DNA of 64,000 bases from Undibacter mobilis (GTDB lineage Bacteria > Pseudomonadota > Alphaproteobacteria > Rhizobiales > Xanthobacteraceae), in contig NZ_QRGO01000001.1 in NCBI RefSeq assembly GCF_003367195.1, forward strand, positions 2,838,501 to 2,902,500, read 5' to 3'. Position 1 is the stretch's first letter, and every line of letters begins with the position of its first letter. The translations under genes and the position numbers were made by a program. The notes beneath the pieces are model-generated. The model did not search any database. It was not told the origin of the DNA and saw only the letters and a list, made by a program, of their open reading frames with translations. Of the stretch, positions 16,961 through 25,782 are shown in pieces.

Positions 16961-19402
16961 ATGCCGACATTCTCCCGCAGCCTGGAACAATCGCTTCATC
17001 GGGCGCTTGCGCTCGCGAATGAGCGGCATCACGAATACGCGACGCTGGAGCATCTGCTGCTGGCGATGATCGACGATCAGGACGCCTCCGCTGTGATGCG
17101 GGCCTGCAATGTCGATCTGGAGAAGCTGCGCCGCAGCCTGGTTTCCTATCTCGAGTCGGAACTCGAGAATCTCATTACCGATGGCGGCGAAGACTCCAAG
17201 CCCACCGCCGGGTTCCAGCGTGTCATCCAGCGCGCGGTGATCCATGTGCAGTCGTCGGGCCGTGAGGAAGTGACCGGCGCCAATGTGCTGGTCGCGATCT
17301 TCGCCGAGCGCGAGAGCCACGCCGCCTATTTCCTGCAAGAGCAGGACATGACGCGCTACGACGCCGTCAACTACATCAGCCACGGCATTGCCAAGCGTCC
17401 GGGCCTGACCGAGCAGCGCCCGGTGCGCGGCGCGGACGAGGAAGCCGACGCCAAGGGCGGTGGCAGCGACGAGCCCAAGAAGAAGGGCGATGCGCTGGAG
17501 GCTTACTGCGTCAACCTCAACAAGAAGGCCAAGGACGGCAAGATCGATCCGCTGATCGGCCGTGATCAGGAGATCAGCCGCACCATCCAGGTGCTGTGCC
17601 GCCGCTCCAAGAACAATCCGCTGTTCGTCGGCGAAGCCGGCGTCGGCAAGACCGCGATCGCCGAGGGTCTGGCGCGCCGCATCATCCATGGCGAGGTGCC
17701 GGACGTGCTGAAGGGCGCGACCGTGTTCGCGCTCGACATGGGCACGCTGCTTGCCGGCACGCGTTATCGCGGCGACTTCGAAGAGCGCCTCAAGCAGGTG
17801 ATCAAGGAGATCGAGGCCTATCCGGGCGCGATCATGTTCATCGACGAGATCCACACCGTGATCGGCGCCGGCGCGACGTCCGGCGGCGCGATGGACGCGT
17901 CGAACCTGCTCAAGCCGGCTCTGTCCTCCGGCACCATCCGCTGCATCGGCTCGACCACCTACAAGGAGTACCGCCAGTACTTCGAGAAGGATCGCGCGCT
18001 GGTGCGCCGCTTCCAGAAGATCGACGTCAATGAGCCGTCGGTGCCGGATGCGATCGAGATCCTCAAGGGGCTCAAGCCGTATTTCGAGGAGTATCACAAG
18101 CTCAAATACACCAATGACGCCATCAAGGCGGCGGTGGAGCTGTCGTCGCGCTACATCCACGATCGCAAACTGCCGGACAAGGCGATCGATGTGATCGACG
18201 AATCCGGCGCGGCGCAGATGCTGCTGCCCGAGGGACGGCGCAAGAAGACCATCGGCGTCAAGGAAATCGAGACCACGATCTCGACCATGGCCCGCATTCC
18301 TCCCAAGACCGTGTCGAAGGACGATGCCGAGGTGCTCAAGCATCTTGAACAGACGCTCAAGACCGTGGTCTACGGCCAGAACAAGGCGATCGAGGCGCTC
18401 TCGGCATCGATCAAACTGGCGCGCGCCGGCCTGCGCGAACCGGAGAAGCCGATCGGCTGCTACCTGTTCTCGGGCCCGACCGGCGTCGGCAAGACCGAGG
18501 TCGCCAAGCAGCTGGCGCTGTCGCTCGGCGTCGAACTGATCCGTTTCGACATGTCGGAATACATGGAGCGGCACACCATCTCGCGCCTGATCGGTGCGCC
18601 TCCGGGCTATGTCGGTTTCGACCAGGGCGGCTTGCTGACCGATGGCGTCGACCAGCACCCGCACTGCGTGCTGTTGCTCGACGAAATCGAGAAGGCGCAT
18701 CCGGATCTGTTCAACGTGCTGCTGCAGGTCATGGATCACGGCAAGCTCACCGACCACAACGGCAAGCAGGTCGATTTCCGCAACGTCATTCTCATCATGA
18801 CGACGAACGCGGGCGCGTCCGACATGGCGAAGGCGGCCTATGGCTTCACCCGCACCAAGCGGGAAGGCGAGGACCAGGACGCGATCAACCGGCTGTTCAC
18901 GCCGGAATTCCGCAACCGTCTCGACGCGACCATCACCTTCGGCCATCTGCCGCAGGAGGTCATCTCCCAGGTGGTCGAGAAGTTCGTGCTGCAGCTCGAG
19001 GCCCAGCTCGGCGACCGCAACGTCACCATCGAACTGTCGGACGAAGCGTCGCGCTGGCTCATCGCCAATGGCTACGACGAACTTATGGGCGCGCGGCCGA
19101 TGGCCCGCGTCATCCAGGAGCACATCAAGAAGCCGCTGGCCGATGAGGTGTTGTTCGGCCATCTGAAGAATGGCGGCCATGTCCGCGTCATCGTCGACAA
19201 GGATGAGAACGGCCGCGACAAGCTCGGCTTCCAGTTCCTCGACGGCCCGGTGACGCCGAAGCCGGAGAAGCTGCCGGCGGTCAAGCCGAAGGCCAAGCGC
19301 CGCGCGTCACCGAAGCCCCGTCCCAACAAGCCGAAGGGCGACGGCGGCGAGGGCGGCGGCAAGAAGGGCTCGGTGCCGAAGGTGCCACTGCTGAAGGCCT
19401 AA
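16961..19402 (+). CDS. clpA: ATP-dependent Clp protease ATP-binding subunit ClpA
   Basis: An 813-residue AAA+ unfoldase that feeds proteins into ClpP. The N-domain begins MPTFSRSLEQSLHRALALAN. AAA domain 1 has Walker A GEAGVGKT (residues 224-231) and IMFIDEIHTVIGAGA. AAA domain 2 has GPTGVGKT (505-512) and VLLLDEIEKAHPDLF. A ClpP-docking I-G-L/F type loop is expected near AKAAYGFTRTKREGEDQ. The C-terminus carries a Lys/Pro/Gly-rich tail of ~50 residues absent from the E. coli protein, which explains the greater length (E. coli 758). It forms an operon with clpS and ends at a terminator. Confidence 0.97.
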   Translation: MPTFSRSLEQSLHRALALANERHHEYATLEHLLLAMIDDQDASAVMRACNVDLEKLRRSLVSYLESELENLITDGGEDSKPTAGFQRVIQRAVIHVQSSGREEVTGANVLVAIFAERESHAAYFLQEQDMTRYDAVNYISHGIAKRPGLTEQRPVRGADEEADAKGGGSDEPKKKGDALEAYCVNLNKKAKDGKIDPLIGRDQEISRTIQVLCRRSKNNPLFVGEAGVGKTAIAEGLARRIIHGEVPDVLKGATVFALDMGTLLAGTRYRGDFEERLKQVIKEIEAYPGAIMFIDEIHTVIGAGATSGGAMDASNLLKPALSSGTIRCIGSTTYKEYRQYFEKDRALVRRFQKIDVNEPSVPDAIEILKGLKPYFEEYHKLKYTNDAIKAAVELSSRYIHDRKLPDKAIDVIDESGAAQMLLPEGRRKKTIGVKEIETTISTMARIPPKTVSKDDAEVLKHLEQTLKTVVYGQNKAIEALSASIKLARAGLREPEKPIGCYLFSGPTGVGKTEVAKQLALSLGVELIRFDMSEYMERHTISRLIGAPPGYVGFDQGGLLTDGVDQHPHCVLLLDEIEKAHPDLFNVLLQVMDHGKLTDHNGKQVDFRNVILIMTTNAGASDMAKAAYGFTRTKREGEDQDAINRLFTPEFRNRLDATITFGHLPQEVISQVVEKFVLQLEAQLGDRNVTIELSDEASRWLIANGYDELMGARPMARVIQEHIKKPLADEVLFGHLKNGGHVRVIVDKDENGRDKLGFQFLDGPVTPKPEKLPAVKPKAKRRASPKPRPNKPKGDGGEGGGKKGSVPKVPLLKA

Positions 19403-19426
19403 GAGCGACCACCGCAACGCAATAAC

Positions 19427-19455
19427 AAAGGCCGGGCCTCACGCCCGGCCTTTTT
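19427..19455 (+). terminator. rho-independent terminator of clpS-clpA
   Basis: The stem AAAGGCCGGGC / GCCCGGCCTTT with a five-base loop and a run of T, 25 bases after the clpA stop. Confidence 0.93.
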
Positions 19456-19538
19456 GATTTCGCAGAGCGTGCATGCGCCCGACGAAGGGGACTGCGCGCA
19501 TTGCCGGTTGCGGACGACCGGGCCGTGTGAGAAACCGG

Positions 19539-20285
19539 ATGCTAATGCCGGATCTCAGGTCCTTTCCCACATCGTCCGCAGCGTTTCTTGGCGGCGTCAA
19601 GCGCGCGCTCACTTCGGTATTCTTTCCGGTGATGGCCGGCACCTATATCGGCCTCGGGGCGCTGGCGCATGACTACGGCTTGTCGGCATGGTGGCTCACC
19701 GCATCGACATTGTTCGTCTGGGCGGGGCCGGCCCAGGTCATCCTCATTTCGGGGATAGGCACCGGCTCGGCGCTGATCGAGGTGGCCATTGCCGTGAGCC
19801 TCAGCGGCATCCGCCTGTTTCCCATGGTGGTCGCGCTGCTGCCGCTGTTGCGCACGCGCGCGACACGCACAATCGATCTGGTGCTGCCGGCGCATTTCAC
19901 CTCAGTCAGCATGTGGATCGAGTCGCTGCACACGCTGCCCGGCATCGCGGCCGAAAACCGTCTTGCGTACTGCAATGGTTTGTCGGTCGCCTATATCAGC
20001 GTGGCGGCGACTTCCGGGCTGGTGGGCTTCTTCCTGGCGGCTGGCTTGCCACCCTTGTTCGCGGCGGCGCTGCTGTTCATTACGCCGCTGTCGTTTCTGA
20101 TCTCGACCGCGCGCAGCGCAGTGACCTTGCTGGACCGCGTTGCGCTGGGGCTCGGCATTGTTTTCGGCTCCTCGCTCGCGGCGCTGAACGTCGAGTTCGA
20201 TCTGATGTGGTCCGGCGTCGGCGGCGGCACGCTGGCCTATGTCGTGCATCGCGTGCTGAAGGCGCGCGGGGAGGCGCGTGTATGA
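19539..20285 (+). CDS. azlC: AzlC family branched-chain amino acid exporter, large subunit
   Basis: A 248-residue polytopic inner-membrane protein from the ATG at 19539 (an ATG two codons on and one at 19473 are alternatives). AzlC features include FFPVMAGTYIGLGALAHDYG, WAGPAQVILISG, VAVSLSGIRLFPM-like residues (AIAVSLSGIRLFPMVVALLP) and PLSFLISTARS. About seven hydrophobic segments are seen. AzlC and AzlD together export branched-chain amino acids or analogues in characterised systems. The stop overlaps the start of azlD by four bases (ATGA), which suggests translational coupling. Confidence 0.88.
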   Translation: MLMPDLRSFPTSSAAFLGGVKRALTSVFFPVMAGTYIGLGALAHDYGLSAWWLTASTLFVWAGPAQVILISGIGTGSALIEVAIAVSLSGIRLFPMVVALLPLLRTRATRTIDLVLPAHFTSVSMWIESLHTLPGIAAENRLAYCNGLSVAYISVAATSGLVGFFLAAGLPPLFAAALLFITPLSFLISTARSAVTLLDRVALGLGIVFGSSLAALNVEFDLMWSGVGGGTLAYVVHRVLKARGEARV

Positions 20286-20620
20286 CCGGGGAGCTGTGGC
20301 CTTATTTCGTGCTTCTCGTTGTCGGCTTCCTGCCGAACGAGGCCTGGCGCGCGCTCGGCCTGGTTTTAGCGCGCGGGCTTAACGAGGAGTCGGAGATTGT
20401 TCTGTGGTCGCGGGCGGTGGCGACGGCGATCCTGGCCGGCGTCGTCGCCAAGCTGATCGTGTTCTCGAATGGCGCGCTGACCACCATTCCGCTCAGTGTC
20501 CGCATGGCTGCGGTCGCCATCGGCTTTGCGACCTTCCTGCTGATCCGCCGCTCGGCGCTGGCCGGCGTGCTGGCGGGCGAGGCGGCGCTGCTGATCGGCG
20601 GCTATTTCTTCGCGCAGTGA
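20282..20620 (+). CDS. azlD: AzlD family branched-chain amino acid exporter, small subunit
   Basis: A 112-residue membrane protein starting MTGELWPYFVLLVVGFLPNE at an ATG inside the azlC stop. It has four hydrophobic segments, among them AVATAILAGVVAKLIVF and GVLAGEAALLIGGYFFA, with RMAAVAIGFATFLLIRR between. Size, position and topology match AzlD. The function is as for azlC. It ends four bases from the convergent HIT gene. Confidence 0.85.
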   Translation: MTGELWPYFVLLVVGFLPNEAWRALGLVLARGLNEESEIVLWSRAVATAILAGVVAKLIVFSNGALTTIPLSVRMAAVAIGFATFLLIRRSALAGVLAGEAALLIGGYFFAQ

Positions 20621-20623
20621 GCG

Positions 20624-21046
20624 TTAGCCCAGCGCCGCGCTCAGCTTCTTCGCCATCTCGGCCAGCGCCTCTGGCTTTTCTTTCTCGGCGGCGGGCGGCT
20701 TCATCGGCATGCCGGTCTTGCGCGGGATAACGTGAACGTGGAGGTGGAACACCACCTGACCGCCGGCACTTTCGTTGAACTGCTGCACCGTCACGCCGTC
20801 GGCGCCGAGCGCGCCCATCGCGGCCTGCGCAATCCTCTGCGCCACTTTGGCGACATGGGCGAGATCGTCGGGAGGGCAGTCGATGAGGTTGCGGGCGGCT
20901 GCCTTCGGCAGCACCAAAGTATGTCCCGGCGCGCGCGGCATGATGTCGAGGAAGGCCAGCGCCTTGTCGTCCTCATAGACCTTGTGACAGGGCAGCTCGC
21001 CGCGCAGGATCTTGGCGAAGATGTTGTTCGGATCGTAGCTCGGCAT
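20624..21046 (-). CDS. HIT family nucleotide hydrolase
   Basis: A 140-residue protein starting MPSYDPNNIFAKILRGELPC. The histidine triad is HLHVHVIPR near the C-terminus, with LAFLDIMPRAPGHTLVLPK and the NESAGGQVVFHLH lead-in. HIT (HINT branch) enzymes cleave phosphoramidate or AMP-ester bonds in nucleotide conjugates. A start 36 bases further upstream is possible but lacks family similarity. It follows the FemAB-like gene by 44 bases, likely in the same transcript. Confidence 0.93.
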   Translation of the reverse strand: MPSYDPNNIFAKILRGELPCHKVYEDDKALAFLDIMPRAPGHTLVLPKAAARNLIDCPPDDLAHVAKVAQRIAQAAMGALGADGVTVQQFNESAGGQVVFHLHVHVIPRKTGMPMKPPAAEKEKPEALAEMAKKLSAALG

Positions 21047-21090
21047 AGGGGACTCCGGTGGACGGCCGTCAATCCCGGCCATGAGGGCAG

Positions 21091-22407
21091 CTACTCTTGT
21101 TCGTCCAAATCCTTGCGGAACGGCGCGGCCTCCGCAAGCTCCTCGGAAGCGGCTTCGACATAGGCCCGCTCGCGCTCGAGATACTGGGCGACGGCGCGGC
21201 GCAGCCCGGCGTCGGCGATGTAATGCGCCGAATAGGTGGTGTGGGGCAGGTAGCCCCGCGCCAGCTTGTGCTCGCCTTGGGCGCCGGCCTCGACCCAGCG
21301 CAGTCCCTTCGCGATCGCATAGTCGATCGCTTGATAGTAGCAGACCTCGAAATGCAGGAAGGGGTGATGCTCGATGGCGCCCCAGTTGCGGCCGTAGAGG
21401 GTGTCGCTACCGAGGAAATTGATGGCGCCGGCGATGTAGCGGCCCGCGCGCTTGGCCATGATCAGCACGATGCGATCGGCCATGGTCGCGCCGATCGCCG
21501 AGAAGAATTCGCGCGTGAGATACGGGCTGCCCCATTTGCGGGAGCCGGTGTCCATGTAGAACGTGAAGAAGGCGTCCCACGCCTCCTCGGTCAGGTCTGT
21601 GCCGGTCAGCCAGACGATATCGATCCCGGGGCTGAGCGCCTCCTTGCGCTCGCGGCGGATGGTCTTGCGCTTGCGCGACGATAGTTCGCCGAGGAAATCC
21701 TCGAAGCGCGCATAGCCCGGGTTCTTGAAATGAAACTGCTGGTCGGTGCGCTGCAGGTAGCCGCGCTCGCCGAGCAGGTCCCATTCGGTTTTGGTGCAGA
21801 AGGTAACGTGCGCGGACGACAGGTCGTTCGCGTCCGTCAGCTTGGCCAAGGCCTCGGCGAGTACGTCGCGGATGCCTGCGGCTCCCGGGCCGGGTCGCGC
21901 GAGCAGACGCGGTCCGGTGACCGGGGTGAAGGGCACCGAGACCTGGAGCTTGGGGTAGTAGGCGCCGCCGGCCCGTTCGAAGGCATCAGCCCAGCCGTGA
22001 TCGAAGACATACTCGCCGCGCGAATGGGTTTTCACATAGCAGGGCGCGGCGCCGAGCAGGGTGCCATCCGCGGCCTCGGCCAGGAGGTAGCGCGGCAGCC
22101 AGCCGGTGCGGTCCCCCACGCAGGAGGCCTGTTCAAGAGCGGACAGAAAGCTGTGTGAAACAAATGGGTTATCTAAATGTCCTCGTGTTGATAATTCAGG
22201 GGATAAGTCATCCTCATTGTTCACATGAGATCGGGGCTTGTCCTCGTCCGGTCTGGGCGCGGCCGGAGGCGCTTGTGGAAATGTTATCCCGTCTGGGGAA
22301 AACTTTGCTGCGCCAGCGCCGCTTTGTCCCGCGCAAGCGTCCCATTGTACTGCCGGAATCTCGGCGAGGCTCTGCGCCATTCGAATGCGGATTTCGTCGT
22401 CGCTCAT
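21091..22407 (-). CDS. FemAB/GNAT-like acyltransferase (DUF482/COG3146)
   Basis: A 438-residue cytoplasmic protein of the 'peptidogalycan biosynthesis' COG3146 group, with two tandem GNAT-like folds. Marks are NPFVSHSFLSALEQ, YVFDHGWADAFERAGG, YYPKLQVSVPFTPVTGPRLL, SSRKRKTIRRERKEA, and ARYIAGAINF/GRNWGAIEHHPFLHFE. The ~50 residues between WDACAG and NPFVSH (roughly 28-78) are an extra polar, low-complexity insert, AT-richer than its surroundings. Substrate unknown; FemAB relatives add amino acids to lipids or peptidoglycan precursors. HIT follows downstream. Confidence 0.87.
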   Translation of the reverse strand: MSDDEIRIRMAQSLAEIPAVQWDACAGQSGAGAAKFSPDGITFPQAPPAAPRPDEDKPRSHVNNEDDLSPELSTRGHLDNPFVSHSFLSALEQASCVGDRTGWLPRYLLAEAADGTLLGAAPCYVKTHSRGEYVFDHGWADAFERAGGAYYPKLQVSVPFTPVTGPRLLARPGPGAAGIRDVLAEALAKLTDANDLSSAHVTFCTKTEWDLLGERGYLQRTDQQFHFKNPGYARFEDFLGELSSRKRKTIRRERKEALSPGIDIVWLTGTDLTEEAWDAFFTFYMDTGSRKWGSPYLTREFFSAIGATMADRIVLIMAKRAGRYIAGAINFLGSDTLYGRNWGAIEHHPFLHFEVCYYQAIDYAIAKGLRWVEAGAQGEHKLARGYLPHTTYSAHYIADAGLRRAVAQYLERERAYVEAASEELAEAAPFRKDLDEQE

Positions 22408-22570
22408 GGGGACAGGATGGGACGCTATGGACGGAGCCTGTGGATGGCGACAGCGGACTTTGTGGACAAACAGCTGCCGCCGAACGGGCCTTCAGTGTCG
22501 CACGCCGGCGCCGCATTGACGACAGGCCGAGCTGCCTGCACCGTTGCCATCGTTAACTCACAGACACAAT

Positions 22571-22599
22571 GCAGCGCGCCCGGGAACCGGGCGCGCTGC
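22571..22599 (-). terminator. strong hairpin after the secreted-protein gene
   Basis: Arms GCAGCGCGCCCGG and CCGGGCGCGCTGC form a perfect 13-base stem with loop GAA. It lies ~20 bases after the stop of the gene at 22621. No T-run follows on the minus strand, so it may protect the mRNA end rather than terminate. Confidence 0.5.
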
Positions 22600-22620
22600 G
22601 AAGTGCTGACGTGTATCGCC

Positions 22621-22890
22621 TCAGGGGCAGGTTATCATCTGGTAACCCGGCGTCTGGCCCGGTTGGGCGACGGCTCGACAGCCGACCGGCACGACTTCGC
22701 AGCCATGCGTGGTGCAGGCGATGGTCTCCGGAGTCGAAGCGCGAGCCCGCAGGGCTTCGCTTCGGTGGGTCGGTTTCTTTGTCGATGCGGCGTAAGCAGA
22801 GGGGGCAGGCAGGGCAAACGCCGCGGACAGGGTCAGCGCAGACAAAGCGATAACGTTGGCGCGGAAGGCGCCATGGAACAGGTTCGGCAT
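22621..22890 (-). CDS. small secreted protein with IACTxxGC motif
   Basis: An 89-residue protein starting MPNLFHGAFRANVIALSALT, with a signal peptide ending about PSAYA. The mature part is basic, then carries ETIACTTHGCEVVPVGCRAV and a final Cys near the end (four Cys in all), enough for two disulfides. The neighbouring gene at 23025 encodes a protein with the same Cys pattern. The upstream in-frame extension to 23022 is rejected as it lacks a plausible start. Function unknown. Confidence 0.75.
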   Translation of the reverse strand: MPNLFHGAFRANVIALSALTLSAAFALPAPSAYAASTKKPTHRSEALRARASTPETIACTTHGCEVVPVGCRAVAQPGQTPGYQMITCP

Positions 22891-23024
22891 TTTCGATTTC
22901 TCTTGGATTGGATTGAAACGCCGCACCGCGCCGTGTGACGCGATGCGTTCTTGCCCTTGGCGGGGCATGTAGGTACCGGTCGCTCGGCCGACCACGGCGT
23001 TTTTCGATGAGCAGTTCCGCAAAT

Positions 23025-23291
23025 TTAGCGGCAGACCACGACGTCAAACCCGCTCGGTATGCCATCCCAGCGGTAGCCGGTCTGCGGGCGGCAATTCGGC
23101 GGGATTGGATGACAGCCGAAAGCGGTGCACGCGATCTGCCGAGGTGCCGACCGCGCCGGCCGTTTCACAATCTTCTTGGTCGGCTTTGAAACCTGCTGCG
23201 ACGATTGCGCGGCTGCCGGGGAGACGGGCGCCGCAATGGTCACGGCAAAGGCCAGAGCCAGTGGAAGGGTCATGGTGCGGATGATGCGCAT
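23025..23291 (-). CDS. small secreted protein with IACTxxGC motif, paralogue
   Basis: An 88-residue protein starting MRIIRTMTLPLALAFAVTIA with a cleavable signal peptide (PAAAQ). A Lys-rich linker precedes RQIACTAFGCHPIPPNCRPQ and a final VVVCR. The spacing C-T-x-x-G-C-x(6)-C and the terminal Cys match the gene 134 bases downstream, so the pair looks like a tandem duplication. Likely periplasmic; function unknown. Confidence 0.75.
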   Translation of the reverse strand: MRIIRTMTLPLALAFAVTIAAPVSPAAAQSSQQVSKPTKKIVKRPARSAPRQIACTAFGCHPIPPNCRPQTGYRWDGIPSGFDVVVCR

Positions 23292-23339
23292 GACAAAATA
23301 ACCGTTCTGGCTCGCAGATGGTTCCGGCGGCGCCAGCGT

Positions 23340-24089
23340 TCAAGGCGCGCGGAACCCTTCGAAAATCATCTGGTCGGCATAGCGCGCAGCTGTCGCACGG
23401 TCTTCGGCGCTGCGGACCGTCCAGGTCAGGAGCGGCCGGCCAAAGATGGTCCGCGCCACCAGCGGCGCCAGCGCCGGCAGGTTCTTGACCGACCAGGCGA
23501 CGAAATGCGGCCGCGTCCGCGGTGCATGCAGCAGGAAGGCGAGATTGCGTTTGGTCGCCGCGGACAAGGCGTCCCATTCGTGGTGGCGGTAGTGGCGTTC
23601 GGCGACAATGCCGCGCGTGAGCGCCGGTGCCGTTTCGCGCAGCGTGGCAACAGGCTCCGGATCGAACGACATGGCGGCAGCAGGGCCCTTGTAGCGGCCC
23701 AGCACGTCAGCGACGCGGCGTGTGAGCCGGAGATCACCGTCGAACCGGCTCTTGATCTCGACAACGAGTGGCACGCGGCCACTAACGAGTTCACACAGTT
23801 CGGAGAGCGTCAGCATGCGGTCCGCCGTCGTCTTGAAGGCGACCTGCTTTAAAGCGGCGGCGTCGAGGTTTGCTAGCGGCGCGCTGCCTTCGGTGAGGCG
23901 ACCGAGCGCGTCGTCGTGATGCACCATGGCCTCGCCATCGGCGCTGACCTGGACATCGCATTCGATGCCGTAATCACCGGCCATCGCAGCTGCAAACGCC
24001 GAGGCCGTGTTCTCGACGATGCCGGCCGCGGCATCATGCAAGCCGCGGTGAGCGATCGGACGTGCCGTGAGCCAATCCAGATCCGGCAT
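23340..24089 (-). CDS. glycerophosphodiester phosphodiesterase
   Basis: A 249-residue GDPD-family TIM barrel cutting glycerophosphodiesters into glycerol-3-phosphate and an alcohol. The active site is visible: PIAHRGLHDAAAGIVENTAS (His, Arg and Glu/Asn), YGIECDVQVSADGEAMVHHD (metal-binding Glu/Asp and second His), and PLVVEIKSRF. No signal peptide is seen, so it should be cytoplasmic. The stop of the RidA gene lies 15 bases upstream, which suggests a two-gene operon. Confidence 0.93.
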   Translation of the reverse strand: MPDLDWLTARPIAHRGLHDAAAGIVENTASAFAAAMAGDYGIECDVQVSADGEAMVHHDDALGRLTEGSAPLANLDAAALKQVAFKTTADRMLTLSELCELVSGRVPLVVEIKSRFDGDLRLTRRVADVLGRYKGPAAAMSFDPEPVATLRETAPALTRGIVAERHYRHHEWDALSAATKRNLAFLLHAPRTRPHFVAWSVKNLPALAPLVARTIFGRPLLTWTVRSAEDRATAARYADQMIFEGFRAP

Positions 24090-24104
24090 GGGCGCTCCCG
24101 CGCG

Positions 24105-24572
24105 TCAGGCGACCTCGAACATGCCATCGACTTCGACGGCCGCATTGGCGGGTAGCGCCGAGACGCCGACGGTCGAGCGGGCGTGGCGACCCTTGTCACC
24201 GAACACTTCCACCATCAGGTCGGAAGCGCCGTTCATGACCTTCGGTCCGTCGGCATAGCCGGGGGCGGAATTGATGAAGCCGCCAAGCCGCACCACGCGC
24301 ACGACCTTGTCGAGGTCGCCAATGGCGGCCTTGACCTGCGCGAGCAGGTTGATGGCGCAGGCGCGGGCGGCTTTCTGGCCGTCTTCCATAGAGACACCGG
24401 CACCGAGCTGGCCGGTCGCCACCAGCTTGGCATCCTCACCAAAACAAAGCTGCCCCGAGATCGTGAGCAAATTGCCGCTGCGGACGGCGCCGACATAGTT
24501 GGCGATCGGCGCGGCCGGCGTCGGCAGCGTAATTCCGAGGTCGTTCAGCTTCTTTTCGATGGCGCCGGCCAT
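24105..24572 (-). CDS. RidA family protein
   Basis: A 155-residue protein of the YjgF/YER057c/UK114 fold. The N-terminal helix (EKKLNDLGITLPTP) and NYVGAVRSGNLLTISGQLCF mark the long Rid7-like subgroup rather than the ~130-residue deaminase RidA. The arginine typical of imine deaminases near the C-terminus could be that of HARSTVGVSALP. Family members hydrolyse reactive enamine/imine intermediates; activity of this subgroup is less certain. It heads a probable operon with the GDPD gene. Confidence 0.88.
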   Translation of the reverse strand: MAGAIEKKLNDLGITLPTPAAPIANYVGAVRSGNLLTISGQLCFGEDAKLVATGQLGAGVSMEDGQKAARACAINLLAQVKAAIGDLDKVVRVVRLGGFINSAPGYADGPKVMNGASDLMVEVFGDKGRHARSTVGVSALPANAAVEVDGMFEVA

Positions 24573-24726
24573 GAGTTATCTCCGTATGTCGTGTCGTTGC
24601 GGGTCGTATTGGCCGAAAGTCATGGCCGATTGGGCCTGGGAGCGCAAGGCGGCCGGGCGCAAGACACGCCTCGTTCTTGCCCCTATCATTGCGTCAGATA
24701 GCGCCGGATTCTTTGCCAGGGTTGTC

Positions 24727-25638
24727 ATGAAACAAATCACATTCGGCCTCGCGCTGCCGGTTCTCGCTGCCCTTGCGGCAGGCCTCCTGACCGGCACGAC
24801 CGACAGTCAGGTTCGGGCTGCGCCGATTGCCGCGCCGGTGCCGCCGGGCGAGGCGGCCAAGGCCAAGCCCGTGGTGCTGGCGTCGCACCGCGCCGTCTAC
24901 GATCTCAAGCTCGCCAAATCGAGCGGCAGCCGCGGTATCCAGGCAGCGCGGGGCCGCATCCTGTACGACTTCTCGGGCAGCGCCTGCGATGGTTACGAAC
25001 TGCACTTCCGCCAGGTGTCCCAACTCGACTCCGGCGAGGGCAAGACCATCCTCAGCGACCTGCGCTCGACCACCTGGGAGAATACGGACGCCAGCAAATT
25101 CCGCTTCAACTCGGAGAACCTGCTCAACGACAAGGTCACCGATACAGTCGATGGCAGCGCCGAGCGCGGCGCCTCGGGCGTCAAGGTGGGTCTCAACAAG
25201 CCGACCAGCAAGACCTTCAATGTCCCGGCCGATGTTGTATTTCCGACCGAGCATATGCGCCGCATCATCGAAGCGGCGCGCGCCGGCAAGACCATTCTCG
25301 AATTCCCGGTCTATGACGGCTCCGACGGCGGCGAGAAGCTCTATCACACGCTGACGGTGATCGGTGCCGCCATCGATCCGGCGCAGAAGCCGGCCGACGA
25401 CGTAACCGGAAAGGACCCGGCGATGGCCGGCATGCTGCGCTGGCCGGTGACGGTGAGCTACTTCGACAAGAAGAGCGAAGACAGCGAGCGCACCGGCGAG
25501 CAGACCCCGGTCTATGCCATCGCTTTCGAACTCTACGAGAACGGTATCTCGCGGGCGCTTGTGCTCGATTACAACGACTTCACCATCAAGGGCGACCTGA
25601 GTTCGCTGGAGATGAAGAAGGCGAAGGTTTGCCAGTGA
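24727..25638 (+). CDS. eipB: EipB-family periplasmic envelope protein (DUF1849)
   Basis: A 303-residue exported protein starting MKQITFGLALPVLAALAAGL. After the signal peptide comes VLASHRAVYDLKLAKSSGSR, GRILYDFSGSACDGYELHFR, the SDLRSTTWENTD stretch, VVFPTEHMRRIIEAARAG and a last Cys in AKVCQ. This matches DUF1849/EipB, a beta-spiral periplasmic protein of Brucella needed for envelope integrity, including the conserved internal and C-terminal Cys pair that forms a disulfide. It is divergent from ridA across 154 bases. A repeat starts right after the stop. Confidence 0.9.
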   Translation: MKQITFGLALPVLAALAAGLLTGTTDSQVRAAPIAAPVPPGEAAKAKPVVLASHRAVYDLKLAKSSGSRGIQAARGRILYDFSGSACDGYELHFRQVSQLDSGEGKTILSDLRSTTWENTDASKFRFNSENLLNDKVTDTVDGSAERGASGVKVGLNKPTSKTFNVPADVVFPTEHMRRIIEAARAGKTILEFPVYDGSDGGEKLYHTLTVIGAAIDPAQKPADDVTGKDPAMAGMLRWPVTVSYFDKKSEDSERTGEQTPVYAIAFELYENGISRALVLDYNDFTIKGDLSSLEMKKAKVCQ

Positions 25639-25644
25639 TGATCT

Positions 25645-25775
25645 GTCCGGACGTGGTGCAGCGCGAAGCGGTGCATTGCAGAGCCGGGACCTTTACAAAT
25701 GCTGGGTCTGGGGCGGCCCCGGTTCTGCGGTGCACCGTTACGCTTCGCTCCACGCTGCGCCGCGCCCGGGACAAG
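25645..25775. repeat. GC-rich dispersed repeat with GTGCAGCG/GCCCGGGACAAG
   Basis: This segment shares GGTGCAGCGCG, GCAGAGCCGGGACC and GCGCCCGGGACAAG, in the same order, with 47034-47193. It fills the gap between the convergent eipB and dinB genes. Internal pairing of GGGACC and GGCCCC-type arms predicts a large hairpin. Confidence 0.75.
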
Positions 25776-25782
25776 TGCAGTC

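Noticed and set aside
16829..19180. 783-residue open frame on the minus strand opposite clpA
   Set aside because: Same reason: antisense to a well-supported gene, long only because of GC-rich codon bias.
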